Source: Clostridiales bacterium (GTDB lineage Bacteria > Bacillota > Clostridia > Christensenellales > Borkfalkiaceae). Taken from it: DNA of 64,000 nucleotides. The position numbers and the translations under genes are program-made. Every line of letters begins with the position of its first letter. The stretch's first letter is position 1. The notes under the pieces were generated by a model. That model ran no database searches, was not told the DNA's origin, and saw only the letters and a program-made list of their open reading frames with translations. Location of the stretch: NCBI GenBank assembly GCA_015055805.1, contig SVHN01000002.1, positions 62,001-126,000 of the forward strand, written 5' to 3'. Shown piece by piece: positions 18,108-25,704 of the stretch.

Positions 18108-18929
18108 ATGTTTTTTGATAGGAATATTTGTCAGTTCGTTCCTAAGGCTGACGCAGCACAACTTCTTCACCCCCTACACTTCGTGGTTGAATTAAAATCG
18201 CCGCTGGTTGAAAACGGTTCGCTTTCGGTGTACCGCGTGCATTTCGTTTTAGAAGGCACGGCTAAGTTTAAAACTCGTTGCGGCGAGTTTCTCGTTCAGC
18301 CAAATGACGTGTTTTTTTGTTTGCCTGGAAAAAATTACAGTTTAGAGCCGAACAAAGATTTTAAGTATGCGTACGTTAGTTATTTCGGGATACGCGCGGC
18401 GGCTCTTGCAGACAAGTATAAGGTGAGTGAAAAAAACTGCGTTTTTAAGAATTTGAACGATCTTAAATGGTTATATTCTAACGCTCTACCTATCCCCGAA
18501 GAAGAGTTGTCGGTAAGGGCGGAAAGCGTTATTTTATACACCTTTTCGGCAATAGGCGCAAAGGTGAGTTCTGCACGGGTTATAGATCTTCAACAAAACG
18601 CGGCAAGTGACGCGCGCAATTTTATCGACGCGCATTTTTCCGACCCTAATCTATCACTCAATTTGACTTGCAAGCAGTTATCTTACAGCCCAAAATATCT
18701 TTCGACGTCTTTTACCAAAAGATACGGCTTGACCTTTACCAAATATTTATCAAACGTAAGGTTAGACCACGCCAAGGGGCTTTTTGACCGTGGGATAACA
18801 AGTATTAAGACGGTGGCGTTCTCGTGCGGATACACAGACCCCTTGTACTTTTCAAAGGTGTTTAAGGGGGCGTTTAGCCTTTCGCCACGAGATTATTTAA
18901 AGAAAATTCAACAAACGAAAAACAAATAA
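18108..18929 (+). CDS. AraC-family transcriptional regulator
   Basis: 273 residues. An N-terminal cupin-like sensor (about 20-110, with FLVQPNDVFFCLPGKNY) precedes a C-terminal double helix-turn-helix (about 170-270). The second DNA-binding unit shows the AraC signature SIKTVAFSCGYTDPLYFSKV followed by FKGAFSLSPRDYLKK. The first unit is LNLTCKQLSYSPKYLSTSF. It is divergent from the Gfo/Idh oxidoreductase and upstream of the esterase and pnuC, so these are the likely targets; the inducer is unknown, presumably a sugar. Confidence 0.92.
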   Translation: MFFDRNICQFVPKADAAQLLHPLHFVVELKSPLVENGSLSVYRVHFVLEGTAKFKTRCGEFLVQPNDVFFCLPGKNYSLEPNKDFKYAYVSYFGIRAAALADKYKVSEKNCVFKNLNDLKWLYSNALPIPEEELSVRAESVILYTFSAIGAKVSSARVIDLQQNAASDARNFIDAHFSDPNLSLNLTCKQLSYSPKYLSTSFTKRYGLTFTKYLSNVRLDHAKGLFDRGITSIKTVAFSCGYTDPLYFSKVFKGAFSLSPRDYLKKIQQTKNK

Positions 18930-18944
18930 TTATAGGAGTTTATT

Positions 18945-19727
18945 ATGGAAAAAGTTACGGTATTATTGTTTATAGGACAGAGTAATATGCAAGGCTCGAC
19001 CGGTGAAAAGTGCACCGCGCCTGCCGCCAACAACTGTTTAGAATATAAATTCTTAACCGACGAATTAGTCGCGCTTAAAAACCCTGTCGGCGAAGATATC
19101 GGCGAGGACGCAATTCTTAGAGAAAGCGCGCTAAAAAACGGGTCGCTCGTTCCCTTCTTTTCTGAAAGGTACGCCACCCTTTCGGGTAAAAAAGTTATCG
19201 CTATCCACACGGCAAAGGGCAACACTAAGATTTCCGAGTGGCTACCTGATACCGAAAGATTTCCCCTTATGCTAAATAAAATTACCGCAGGATTAAAAAA
19301 GATAAGCGAAAGTTACGAGATTGAAAAGACTTTCGTCGTTTTCTTACAGGGCGAGTCTAACGCGCTTATCCAAACAAGCGAAAAAGATTATCGCGATATG
19401 CTTATTATGTTTAAGAACGCCCTTAAAAGTTCGGTGGACTTTGATAAGTTTGCTATAATCCGCGTTGGGTATTTTGCTGAGTTTGCGCCTTGGATTAAAC
19501 TTCCTAAAAAGGTCAAGAAAAAAGCCGACAAGGTTATTATGAAAGCCCAAGAAAACGCCGTTAAGGTTGACCCCGACTTTATCATTTTAACGAGAATACT
19601 TAAAAAACTGTCCAGAAGAAAAAAATACTTAAATCCCAAAGAATACGGTCCGCACTACAACAACGAGGCTATGAAAATTATAGGTAATATCGCCGGTAGT
19701 AAACTTTACAAAATTACTAGAAAATAA
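18945..19727 (+). CDS. SGNH-hydrolase-like esterase (sialate O-acetylesterase domain)
   Basis: 260 residues with no signal peptide. The block VLLFIGQSNMQGS at residues 5-17 is the GQSN nucleophile motif of the sialate O-acetylesterase/acetylxylan-esterase branch. GESNALIQ lies near residue 135, and the catalytic His is probably in GPHYNNEAM near the C-terminus. These enzymes remove O-acetyl groups from sugars. AGGAG lies 7 nt before the start, and its last base overlaps the pnuC ATG. It follows the AraC gene by 15 nt. Confidence 0.82.
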   Translation: MEKVTVLLFIGQSNMQGSTGEKCTAPAANNCLEYKFLTDELVALKNPVGEDIGEDAILRESALKNGSLVPFFSERYATLSGKKVIAIHTAKGNTKISEWLPDTERFPLMLNKITAGLKKISESYEIEKTFVVFLQGESNALIQTSEKDYRDMLIMFKNALKSSVDFDKFAIIRVGYFAEFAPWIKLPKKVKKKADKVIMKAQENAVKVDPDFIILTRILKKLSRRKKYLNPKEYGPHYNNEAMKIIGNIAGSKLYKITRK

Positions 19728-20458
19728 TGAAAGTATCTTCTTTTAAAAACTACTTTACTAAACTTGAAATCTGCATTTGGTCGTGCTCGGTTTTAATGAT
19801 AATCTCGTCGTTTCTTATCTTTGATAGACAAAATTATCTCAACCTTATAACTTCGCTTATCGGCGTTACTGCGCTTATATTTATCGCCAAGGGCAATCCG
19901 ATAGGTCAAATGCTTTGCATTATATTCGGGCTTATTTATGGAATAATTTCGTTTAAGTTTAAATACTACGGCGAAGTTATAACATACGTCGGTATGACTA
20001 TGCCTATGGCGGTTATTGCGCTTATATCTTGGCTTAAAAATCCGTTCAAAGGCAATCACGCCGAAGTTACCATCAATAGGATTAAAGGCAAAGAATTTAT
20101 TCTTATCTTTTTCCTGACGGCTTTAGTCACCTTTATATTCTTCTTCGTGCTAAGATATTTTAATACGGCAAACCTTGTCCCTAGCACCATATCTATAGCC
20201 ACTAGTTTTTTTGCCGTGTATCTAACTTTTAGAAGAAGTCCTTTCCACGCGCTTGGCTACGCAATTAACGATATCGTTCTTATAGTGCTTTGGGTGCTTG
20301 CCGCGATCGAAGATATTTCTTGCATCTGCGTCGTGGTTTGCTTTTCGGCGTTCCTAATAAACGACGTTTACGGGTTTATCAACTGGACGAGAATACTAAA
20401 ACGCCAAGCCGACCAAGATTCTCAACTTGTTTTAGATAAAAAAATACCCACGGTCTAA
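19727..20458 (+). CDS. pnuC: PnuC-type nicotinamide riboside (NMN) transporter
   Basis: 243 residues with seven or so membrane segments. Typical PnuC segments are present: FIAKGNPIGQMLCIIFGLIY near residue 50, KYYGEVITYVGMTMPMAV near residue 80, and the conserved end INDVYGFINWTRIL. PnuC proteins carry nicotinamide riboside by facilitated diffusion for NAD salvage. It overlaps the esterase stop by 1 nt, so the two are translationally coupled; a functional link with the esterase is not obvious. A terminator overlaps its stop. Confidence 0.9.
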   Translation: MKVSSFKNYFTKLEICIWSCSVLMIISSFLIFDRQNYLNLITSLIGVTALIFIAKGNPIGQMLCIIFGLIYGIISFKFKYYGEVITYVGMTMPMAVIALISWLKNPFKGNHAEVTINRIKGKEFILIFFLTALVTFIFFFVLRYFNTANLVPSTISIATSFFAVYLTFRRSPFHALGYAINDIVLIVLWVLAAIEDISCICVVVCFSAFLINDVYGFINWTRILKRQADQDSQLVLDKKIPTV

Positions 20459-20483
20459 TAACCAACCGTGGGCTAATTTTTTT
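20447..20483 (+). terminator. Rho-independent terminator after pnuC
   Basis: CCCACGGT (20447-20454) pairs with ACCGTGGG (20465-20472), followed by CTAATTTTTTT. The 5' arm lies within the last codons of pnuC. Confidence 0.85.
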
Positions 20484-20488
20484 GATAA

Positions 20489-21775
20489 TCAACGTTCTTT
20501 ATTAGAGCGTTTTTCTTTTTTTATCCGCTTTTTTTCTTGCTTTAATTTTTGGCGGTGCTCTTTTCCTAAACGTTTAAGTTCATTAAACATTTCTTTCTTT
20601 CGCTTGTAGTCTTTGACGATTTTTTTATACTTTTCAAGAACTTCTTCAGCAACCATTTCCCAACTGCGGTACAAGGTTTTACCTGCGTTTATACCTGCTT
20701 GTTTAACAAGTTCGGGTGTATTTACAAGTTCACATATTTTATCTGCAAAACTTTCCGCGCTCTCTTCGGCTAAAAACCCGTTCTCACCGTCAACGACTAG
20801 TTCCGCGCTACAAGAATCTTTGGTCATTATTGCCGCCAAGTTATGCGCCGCAGCCTCTACGCCCGTGACGGGTGCCATATCGAAGGTGGACGGAAACAAA
20901 AGCAAGTCACCCCTTAAATAGTAGCCTTGTATAAGTTCTTTATCAGCGACTGCGCCCGTAAAGATACAGTCGTTTTCCAAGCCCTGTTCTTTTGCGTAAG
21001 CCTTAACTTCTTCATAGTCAAAGCCGCCGCCGACGAACAGCATCTTAAAGTCTACCTTTCTTTGCTTAATTATCTTTAATGCGTCAAGTATAATTTTAAG
21101 GTTTTTATACCACGCCATTCTACCGACGAACAAGAAAACGTTCTTTTGTCCGTCAAGGTTATGCAGAGCGTTTACCTTGGCTATAAGTTCGTCGGGGTTG
21201 TCGGGATATTTATAGTCTGTACCGTTTCTTACTACTTCGATTTTGCCGTTATAGCCGTAATCGCGAAGTATTTGGCAAGACCGATTGCTAACCGTCCACA
21301 CGCTATCCGCGTCTTGAAAGACTTTTACGATATACCATATCATAAAGTCGGTCAACGCTTTGTTTTTAAGCACCCTTTCAAAATCTTGATGATATTGCGT
21401 ATGAAGGGTTGCAACGATAGGTATGCCGCGTTTCCTAGCCGTTTTTAGGGCGTATCTACCCAAAACAAAGGGTGAGTGCGTGTGCATAATATCGAATTTT
21501 TCTTCCCTGATACGACGCTTAAACCTTAAATCCTGTTCGGGAAACGCCGAACGGTATTTTTCGGGCGCGCCCGTAGACGCGCAGCGAATAACGTCAAAGG
21601 TTTCTTTGTCTTCGTACTTATCTTTTTTTGCAGCTTTAGGGACTGCAAGTTTGCACTCGGCAATTTTATTAAGTTCTTCGCAGTAGTGCTTGGTAACGTT
21701 TATCGCGCCGTCAACTACCGGATAGTAAGTGTCGATAAGTTCAAGGATTTTAAGGGTTTCCGGGGTCTTTTCCAT
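20489..21775 (-). CDS. GT4-family glycosyltransferase
   Basis: 428 residues from the chosen ATG at 21773-21775 (an upstream TTG at 21784 overlaps the glf stop). It is a GT-B retaining enzyme: acceptor-side MHTHSPFVLGRYALK, TLHTQYH, hinge VFLFVGRMAWYKNLKIILDA near residue 215, and donor-site LLFPSTFDMAPVTGVEAAAH near residue 300. The tail is very basic (Lys/Arg/Glu), suiting peripheral membrane binding. The motif set resembles diacylglycerol glucosyl- or glycosyltransferases. The partner glf suggests a galactofuranose- or glucose-containing glycolipid or surface glycan. Confidence 0.88.
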   Translation of the reverse strand: MEKTPETLKILELIDTYYPVVDGAINVTKHYCEELNKIAECKLAVPKAAKKDKYEDKETFDVIRCASTGAPEKYRSAFPEQDLRFKRRIREEKFDIMHTHSPFVLGRYALKTARKRGIPIVATLHTQYHQDFERVLKNKALTDFMIWYIVKVFQDADSVWTVSNRSCQILRDYGYNGKIEVVRNGTDYKYPDNPDELIAKVNALHNLDGQKNVFLFVGRMAWYKNLKIILDALKIIKQRKVDFKMLFVGGGFDYEEVKAYAKEQGLENDCIFTGAVADKELIQGYYLRGDLLLFPSTFDMAPVTGVEAAAHNLAAIMTKDSCSAELVVDGENGFLAEESAESFADKICELVNTPELVKQAGINAGKTLYRSWEMVAEEVLEKYKKIVKDYKRKKEMFNELKRLGKEHRQKLKQEKKRIKKEKRSNKER

Positions 21776-21780
21776 TAATT

Positions 21781-22971
21781 TCAATTGCTTCCTTTTTTAG
21801 TCTCTTTAATGAATTCAAGGTCTAATTCTTCACCCGTTACGCTTTCGTATAATTTTATCGCGTTCATAACCGCTACGTCCATGTTTATATATTTATAGGT
21901 CGCAAGCCTACCCAAAAGGTATAGGTTTTTGTAGTTTTTGGCTTCCTTTTCATAAAGGGCGTGGGTTAAATGGTTTTTCCCAGTCGGTATAGGATAGTAG
22001 GGTATATTTTTGTTACGCTTGTATGGCTTAGCGTATTCCTTTACCACTACCGTATTATCTTTCGGTTCGCAAGTAAACTTTGAAAACTCGGTTATTCTCG
22101 TGTACTTATTCGACACGGTGTAGTTTACCACCGCCGCGCGTTGATAAGACGAACATTTCTTGGTTTCAAACTTAAACTTCAAACTTCTGTACGGCAGAAC
22201 GCCGTGTTTATAGCCAAATAATTCGTCGACACAACCCGTATAAATAAGCGTTCCGTCGAACTCTTTGCCTTTTACGTAAATCTTTCCGTCGGCTAGCGCG
22301 ATAACGTTGTTTGCGTCGGTTTTTAGTTTTAACTTAATGCGTGGGTGGCGTAAAATATTCGACACCATTTCGTGAAAACCGTCTTTGGGCATGAACTGAT
22401 ATTCGTCGGTAAAATACCTATCCTCTTCAGTAAGGTATACGGGAACTCTATTCATAACCGAACAGTCCAGATTTTCTGGTTTTATACCCCATTGTTTCAT
22501 TGAGTATATAAAGAATATGTTTTTGTATACGTAAGTTGCAAACTCTTTTAGTTCGGGGTTAGTCGTCTTTATAAGGTCAAGTATAGATATGCCTTTGCCG
22601 TCGCCAAACTCTTCCCTTAAAAGATTTTCGATTTTCTCTGCTTTTTCGGCGGAGAAGAGTTGTCTTAACGCCGTAAGGTTAAAGGGCACGGGAACGAGTT
22701 TATCTTTCCTTACCTTTGCTAAAACCTTATGCTCGTACTTCCGCCAATCGGTAAACTTAGACAAAAACTCGAACACTTCCTTTTTGTCGGTATGAAAGAT
22801 ATGCGGACCGTAAGGCTGAATAACAAACCCGTTTTTATCCACGTAGTCGTAAGCGTTTCCGCCGATATTTTCCCTTTTGTCAATTACCGTGACGTCATAT
22901 CCGTTTTCAGCAAACAGTCTAGCGGCGGTTGCGCCCGACAAGCCTGCCCCCACGATTATAATTTTTTCCAT
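21781..22971 (-). CDS. glf: UDP-galactopyranose mutase
   Basis: Flavoenzyme of 396 residues that interconverts UDP-galactopyranose and UDP-galactofuranose, the donor for galactofuranose polymers. FAD-binding IIIVGAGLSGATAARLFAENG lies at the N-terminus, shortened here by one residue at each end of the motif: the GAGLSGA loop is at 8-14. QPYGPHIFHT and KNYKNLYLLGRLATYKYINM are further family signatures. The gene runs into the glycosyltransferase (stop at 21781), forming a two-gene surface-glycan unit. Confidence 0.95.
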   Translation of the reverse strand: MEKIIIVGAGLSGATAARLFAENGYDVTVIDKRENIGGNAYDYVDKNGFVIQPYGPHIFHTDKKEVFEFLSKFTDWRKYEHKVLAKVRKDKLVPVPFNLTALRQLFSAEKAEKIENLLREEFGDGKGISILDLIKTTNPELKEFATYVYKNIFFIYSMKQWGIKPENLDCSVMNRVPVYLTEEDRYFTDEYQFMPKDGFHEMVSNILRHPRIKLKLKTDANNVIALADGKIYVKGKEFDGTLIYTGCVDELFGYKHGVLPYRSLKFKFETKKCSSYQRAAVVNYTVSNKYTRITEFSKFTCEPKDNTVVVKEYAKPYKRNKNIPYYPIPTGKNHLTHALYEKEAKNYKNLYLLGRLATYKYINMDVAVMNAIKLYESVTGEELDLEFIKETKKGSN

Positions 22972-22990
22972 AAGTATTTTCGCCCCTATC

Positions 22991-24172
22991 CTATTTAGTA
23001 TTCAGTTTTAGTTCCTTTACAAAGTCTGCTATTCTTTGCGTTGCATCTGCAAGGTTTTTCATTGAATATGCGTACGAACATCTGACGTAATATTTTCCGA
23101 ACTCACCGAACGCGTCGCCCGGAACGACTGCAACCTTTTTGCTTTCAAGTAAGGCAGTCGCGAACTCTTCGCCAGTCATACCCGTACTCTTAACGCAAGG
23201 GAAGATATAGAACGACCCCTTGGGTTCAAAGCACTCTAACCCCATTTCGGTAAAGGTGCGGAACATAAACTGACGACGTTTGTCGTACTCTTCACACATT
23301 TCCCTAACCGATTTATAACCGTCTTTTTTCCCGCGTTTAAGTCCTTCAAGCGCAGCGTACTGCGAAAATATAGGCGCGCAGATTATGCTGTACTGGTGGA
23401 TTTTAAGCATAACGTCAAGTATGGCTTTGGGCGCGGCAACGTAGCCGATACGCCAACCGGTCATAGCGAACGCCTTGGAAAAACCGCTGATTAAAACCGT
23501 GCGGTCTTTCATGCCTTTAAATCCAGCTATCGACGCGTGCGGTTCGCCGTAGGTAAGCTCGGCGTAAATTTCGTCGGCAATAATCAAAATATCGTGCTTT
23601 TCGATAATAGGAATAATCTTTTCGATAAACTCTTTTTCCATAATGCCACCCGTTGGGTTGTTCGGGTACGGAAAAACGAGTGCTTTGGTCTTATCGGTAA
23701 TAACCTTTTCTAACGCCTCAGGGGTAAGCTTAAACCCGTTAGAGCCGTCACAAGGCACGCTGACAGCAACGCCACCCAAGAGTTCCACGCACGGTTTATA
23801 CGAAACGTAGCTGGGATCGGGTATAAGAACTTCGTCCCCTTCGTTTATGGTCGCGCGGAAAGTTAGGTCAATCGCCTCGCTTGCGCCAACCGTGATAATC
23901 ATATCGTCGGGAGAATAGTGTAGCCCGAACACGTCTTTTAGATAATCTGATATTTCCGAGCGGAGCGCGGGTAAACCTTTGTTGGAAGTGTATTGAGTAT
24001 AACCCCTTTTAATCGCGCCTATCCCTGCGTCGCGGATTTCCCAAGGGGTAATAAAGTCGGGTTCACCAACGCCTAAAGATATTACGTCTTTGCGCTCTGC
24101 TACTATGTCGAAAAACCTTCTTATCCCAGAAGGTTTAATATTCTTTGCTCTGTCGCTTAAAAAATTTCTCAT
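22991..24172 (-). CDS. Class I pyridoxal-phosphate aminotransferase
   Basis: 393 residues, fold type I. The cofactor Lys is in VLISGFSKAFAMTGWRIGY near residue 235. YPNNPTGG (near 165) and the carboxylate-binding Arg near the end (YYVRCSYAYS) are present. This subgroup (N-terminus SDRAKNIKPSGIRRFFDI) uses aspartate, aromatic or branched amino acids; exact specificity cannot be read. The start overlaps the stop of the AsnC regulator by 4 nt (ATGA), so the two are translationally coupled, a recurrent Clostridia pair. Confidence 0.9.
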   Translation of the reverse strand: MRNFLSDRAKNIKPSGIRRFFDIVAERKDVISLGVGEPDFITPWEIRDAGIGAIKRGYTQYTSNKGLPALRSEISDYLKDVFGLHYSPDDMIITVGASEAIDLTFRATINEGDEVLIPDPSYVSYKPCVELLGGVAVSVPCDGSNGFKLTPEALEKVITDKTKALVFPYPNNPTGGIMEKEFIEKIIPIIEKHDILIIADEIYAELTYGEPHASIAGFKGMKDRTVLISGFSKAFAMTGWRIGYVAAPKAILDVMLKIHQYSIICAPIFSQYAALEGLKRGKKDGYKSVREMCEEYDKRRQFMFRTFTEMGLECFEPKGSFYIFPCVKSTGMTGEEFATALLESKKVAVVPGDAFGEFGKYYVRCSYAYSMKNLADATQRIADFVKELKLNTK

Positions 24173-24660
24173 GCCTGTATAATCTGTCTTTTCCCCTCTT
24201 CGGAAGGTCTTGTAATCTGACCTTCAATCTTATACTTTTTAAGTATAAAGTGTGTCTGTACGCTAGTAATGCCGTCGATAACGCTTAGTTTTTCCGAAAC
24301 GAACATGGCTATATCGGTTATAGCGTCGCCTTCAACGAAAACTGCAAGGTCAAAACCGCCGCTCATAAGATATAAACTCTTAACTTCGGGGAAATTATAT
24401 ATTTCTTCTGCGTAAGAATCAAAACCTTTTAACTTTTGAGGAGCGACTTTAACTTCGATAAGTGCTTGAACTTTTTTATTGGTCGCCGCTTCGGTGTTGA
24501 TAATGGCGGCGTACTTAACTATAACGCCTGCGTCTTCAAGTTCTTTTAACGCGTTATTAACGGCGGCTTCTTCTACGCCAAGTATGGCGGCTAATTGCGC
24601 GTTGGTATAGCGCGCGTTTTCTGAAAGCAATTCTATCAGTTGGTTTTTAATCTTTTCCAT
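24169..24660 (-). CDS. Lrp/AsnC-family transcriptional regulator
   Basis: 163 residues. The N-terminal winged helix (residues 1-55; ARYTNAQLAAILGVEEAAVN) is followed by the RAM/ligand-binding domain (about 65-145; KSLYLMSGGFDLAVFVEG). AGGAGG lies 7 nt before the start. It is the first gene of a pair with the aminotransferase, so autoregulation together with that enzyme by an amino acid effector is the simplest reading. Confidence 0.92.
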   Translation of the reverse strand: MEKIKNQLIELLSENARYTNAQLAAILGVEEAAVNNALKELEDAGVIVKYAAIINTEAATNKKVQALIEVKVAPQKLKGFDSYAEEIYNFPEVKSLYLMSGGFDLAVFVEGDAITDIAMFVSEKLSVIDGITSVQTHFILKKYKIEGQITRPSEEGKRQIIQA

Positions 24661-24797
24661 TATTGTCCTCCTAAAAACAAGTAATTCTCTGCCTATTATA
24701 ATATATTATATTGTATAATTTTTAACGCCGTTTGTCAATATAAAACGTTGATTTTTAACAGCTCTTATGATACAATAATTAAACGAGAGGATAAATT

Positions 24798-25058
24798 ATG
24801 ATACGTATATGGGCAAAAGTGCTAAAAAAAGACAAAATAATTAAACAGTATATGTTAGAACGGAATACCGCAATGGATTATTCAGAGTTCTTCGACTACC
24901 TACGCGAGATTTGCGAAAACCTTGATATCGCCACCCCCGTTCTAATTAAAACGCATCTGTTTAACTACGCAAAATACAATAACGTTCGGTTTACGTCCGG
25001 CGACTTTGTCGAGCCCATAAACTTTGATAAACTAGTCCTCGAAAACGCCTTTTTATAA
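24798..25058 (+). CDS. Small conserved-looking hypothetical protein
   Basis: 86 residues, soluble, not assigned to a named family. GAGAGGA lies 7 nt before the ATG. It starts with a beta-strand-like MIRIWAKVLKKDKII and has a helical middle with AMDYSEFFDYLREICENLDI. The later part, VLIKTHLFNYAKYNNVRF, resembles short Clostridia proteins seen beside regulators. It is not coupled to its neighbours. The base composition matches the surrounding genes. Confidence 0.7.
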   Translation: MIRIWAKVLKKDKIIKQYMLERNTAMDYSEFFDYLREICENLDIATPVLIKTHLFNYAKYNNVRFTSGDFVEPINFDKLVLENAFL

Positions 25059-25120
25059 TAAAACCAAATTCACGCATAACTTTTTCCCTATTGCAAATAC
25101 TTAAATCACGGGGGAAAGTT

Positions 25121-25336
25121 ATGAAAATCACTTCTATTATTGCATTTTCGCTGGTGATTATAGGCGCACTCGTATGGTTGCTCGTCGGAATATTCGACTT
25201 TAACCTAGTCGCGTTTATATTCGGAAGCGGCGCGAGCGCAGTAGTCTCGCGAATCATCTATTCCTTGGTAGGGATTTCAGCCCTGTGGTTACTTTTCATT
25301 TGGGCTATGTATCACCCGTTCAAGGTTGTAGATTAA
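25121..25336 (+). CDS. DUF378 small membrane protein
   Basis: 71 residues with two membrane helices. IIAFSLVIIGALVWLLVGIF followed by FNLVAFIFGSG is the DUF378 pattern, and the second helix is IIYSLVGISALWLLFIW. The function of the family is unknown. I chose the ATG at 25121 because GGGGGAAAG lies 4-12 nt upstream; an earlier ATG at 25091 adds 10 residues and lacks a site. A bidirectional terminator follows. Confidence 0.88.
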   Translation: MKITSIIAFSLVIIGALVWLLVGIFDFNLVAFIFGSGASAVVSRIIYSLVGISALWLLFIWAMYHPFKVVD

Positions 25337-25344
25337 AAGAAAAA

Positions 25345-25390
25345 AAGAAAAAAGTTCTCATCTTCTTAGAGAGAACTTTTTCTTTTTTTA
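25345..25390. terminator. Bidirectional terminator between DUF378 and XRE genes
   Basis: AAAAAGTTCTC pairs with GAGAACTTTTT around a 9-11-nt loop, with A-rich sequence on the left and T-run on the right. Confidence 0.85.
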
Positions 25391-25597
25391 TCAATAATCT
25401 TTTCTTCCTACCAAATAATCTATACTAACGTCAAACGTATCCGCCAGTTCACAAAGATTGCTAAGCGTCGGCTCAATATTTTCCTTTTCCCACTCGGATA
25501 CGCATTGTTGCGTCACCCCTACCGCTTGCGCCAGCTTTTGTTGGCTCATGCCGTTTTCTTTTCTCATTCGCTTTAAATTTTCACTAAAACTACTCAT
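25391..25597 (-). CDS. XRE-family helix-turn-helix repressor
   Basis: 68 residues, consisting almost entirely of one HTH_3 domain: ENLKRMRKENGMSQQKLAQ, then VTQQCVSEWEKENIEPTLSN and the typical end DTFDVSIDYLVGRKDY. I take the ATG at 25595-25597; an upstream TTG at 25612 would lie inside an operator. No Shine-Dalgarno precedes the ATG, and the leader would be very short. Three copies of a 14-bp palindrome separate it from the divergent zinc-ribbon gene, so it most likely represses itself and that gene. Confidence 0.92.
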   Translation of the reverse strand: MSSFSENLKRMRKENGMSQQKLAQAVGVTQQCVSEWEKENIEPTLSNLCELADTFDVSIDYLVGRKDY

Positions 25598-25608
25598 GTT
25601 TATATTGT

Positions 25609-25683
25609 ACAATTATAATTGTTATTTAATTGACTTTACAATTATACTTGTGATACAATTTTATTATAAACAATAATAATTGT
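25609..25683. promoter_or_regulatory. Three 14-bp operator palindromes
   Basis: ACAATTATAATTGT (25609-25622, perfect palindrome), ACAATTATACTTGT (25638-25651, one mismatch) and ACAATAATAATTGT (25670-25683, one mismatch). Centre spacings are 29 and 32 bp, about three helical turns. Site 1 covers a likely -10 of the XRE gene, site 2 sits in the spacer of the divergent promoter, and site 3 is just past its -10. The arrangement fits repression by the adjacent XRE protein. Confidence 0.75.
25630..25659 (+). promoter_or_regulatory. Promoter for the zinc-ribbon gene
   Basis: TTGACT (25630-25635), 18-nt spacer, TACAAT (25654-25659). The spacer contains operator 2. Confidence 0.6.
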
Positions 25684-25704
25684 AATTATGCCAAGGAGAA
25701 AGAT

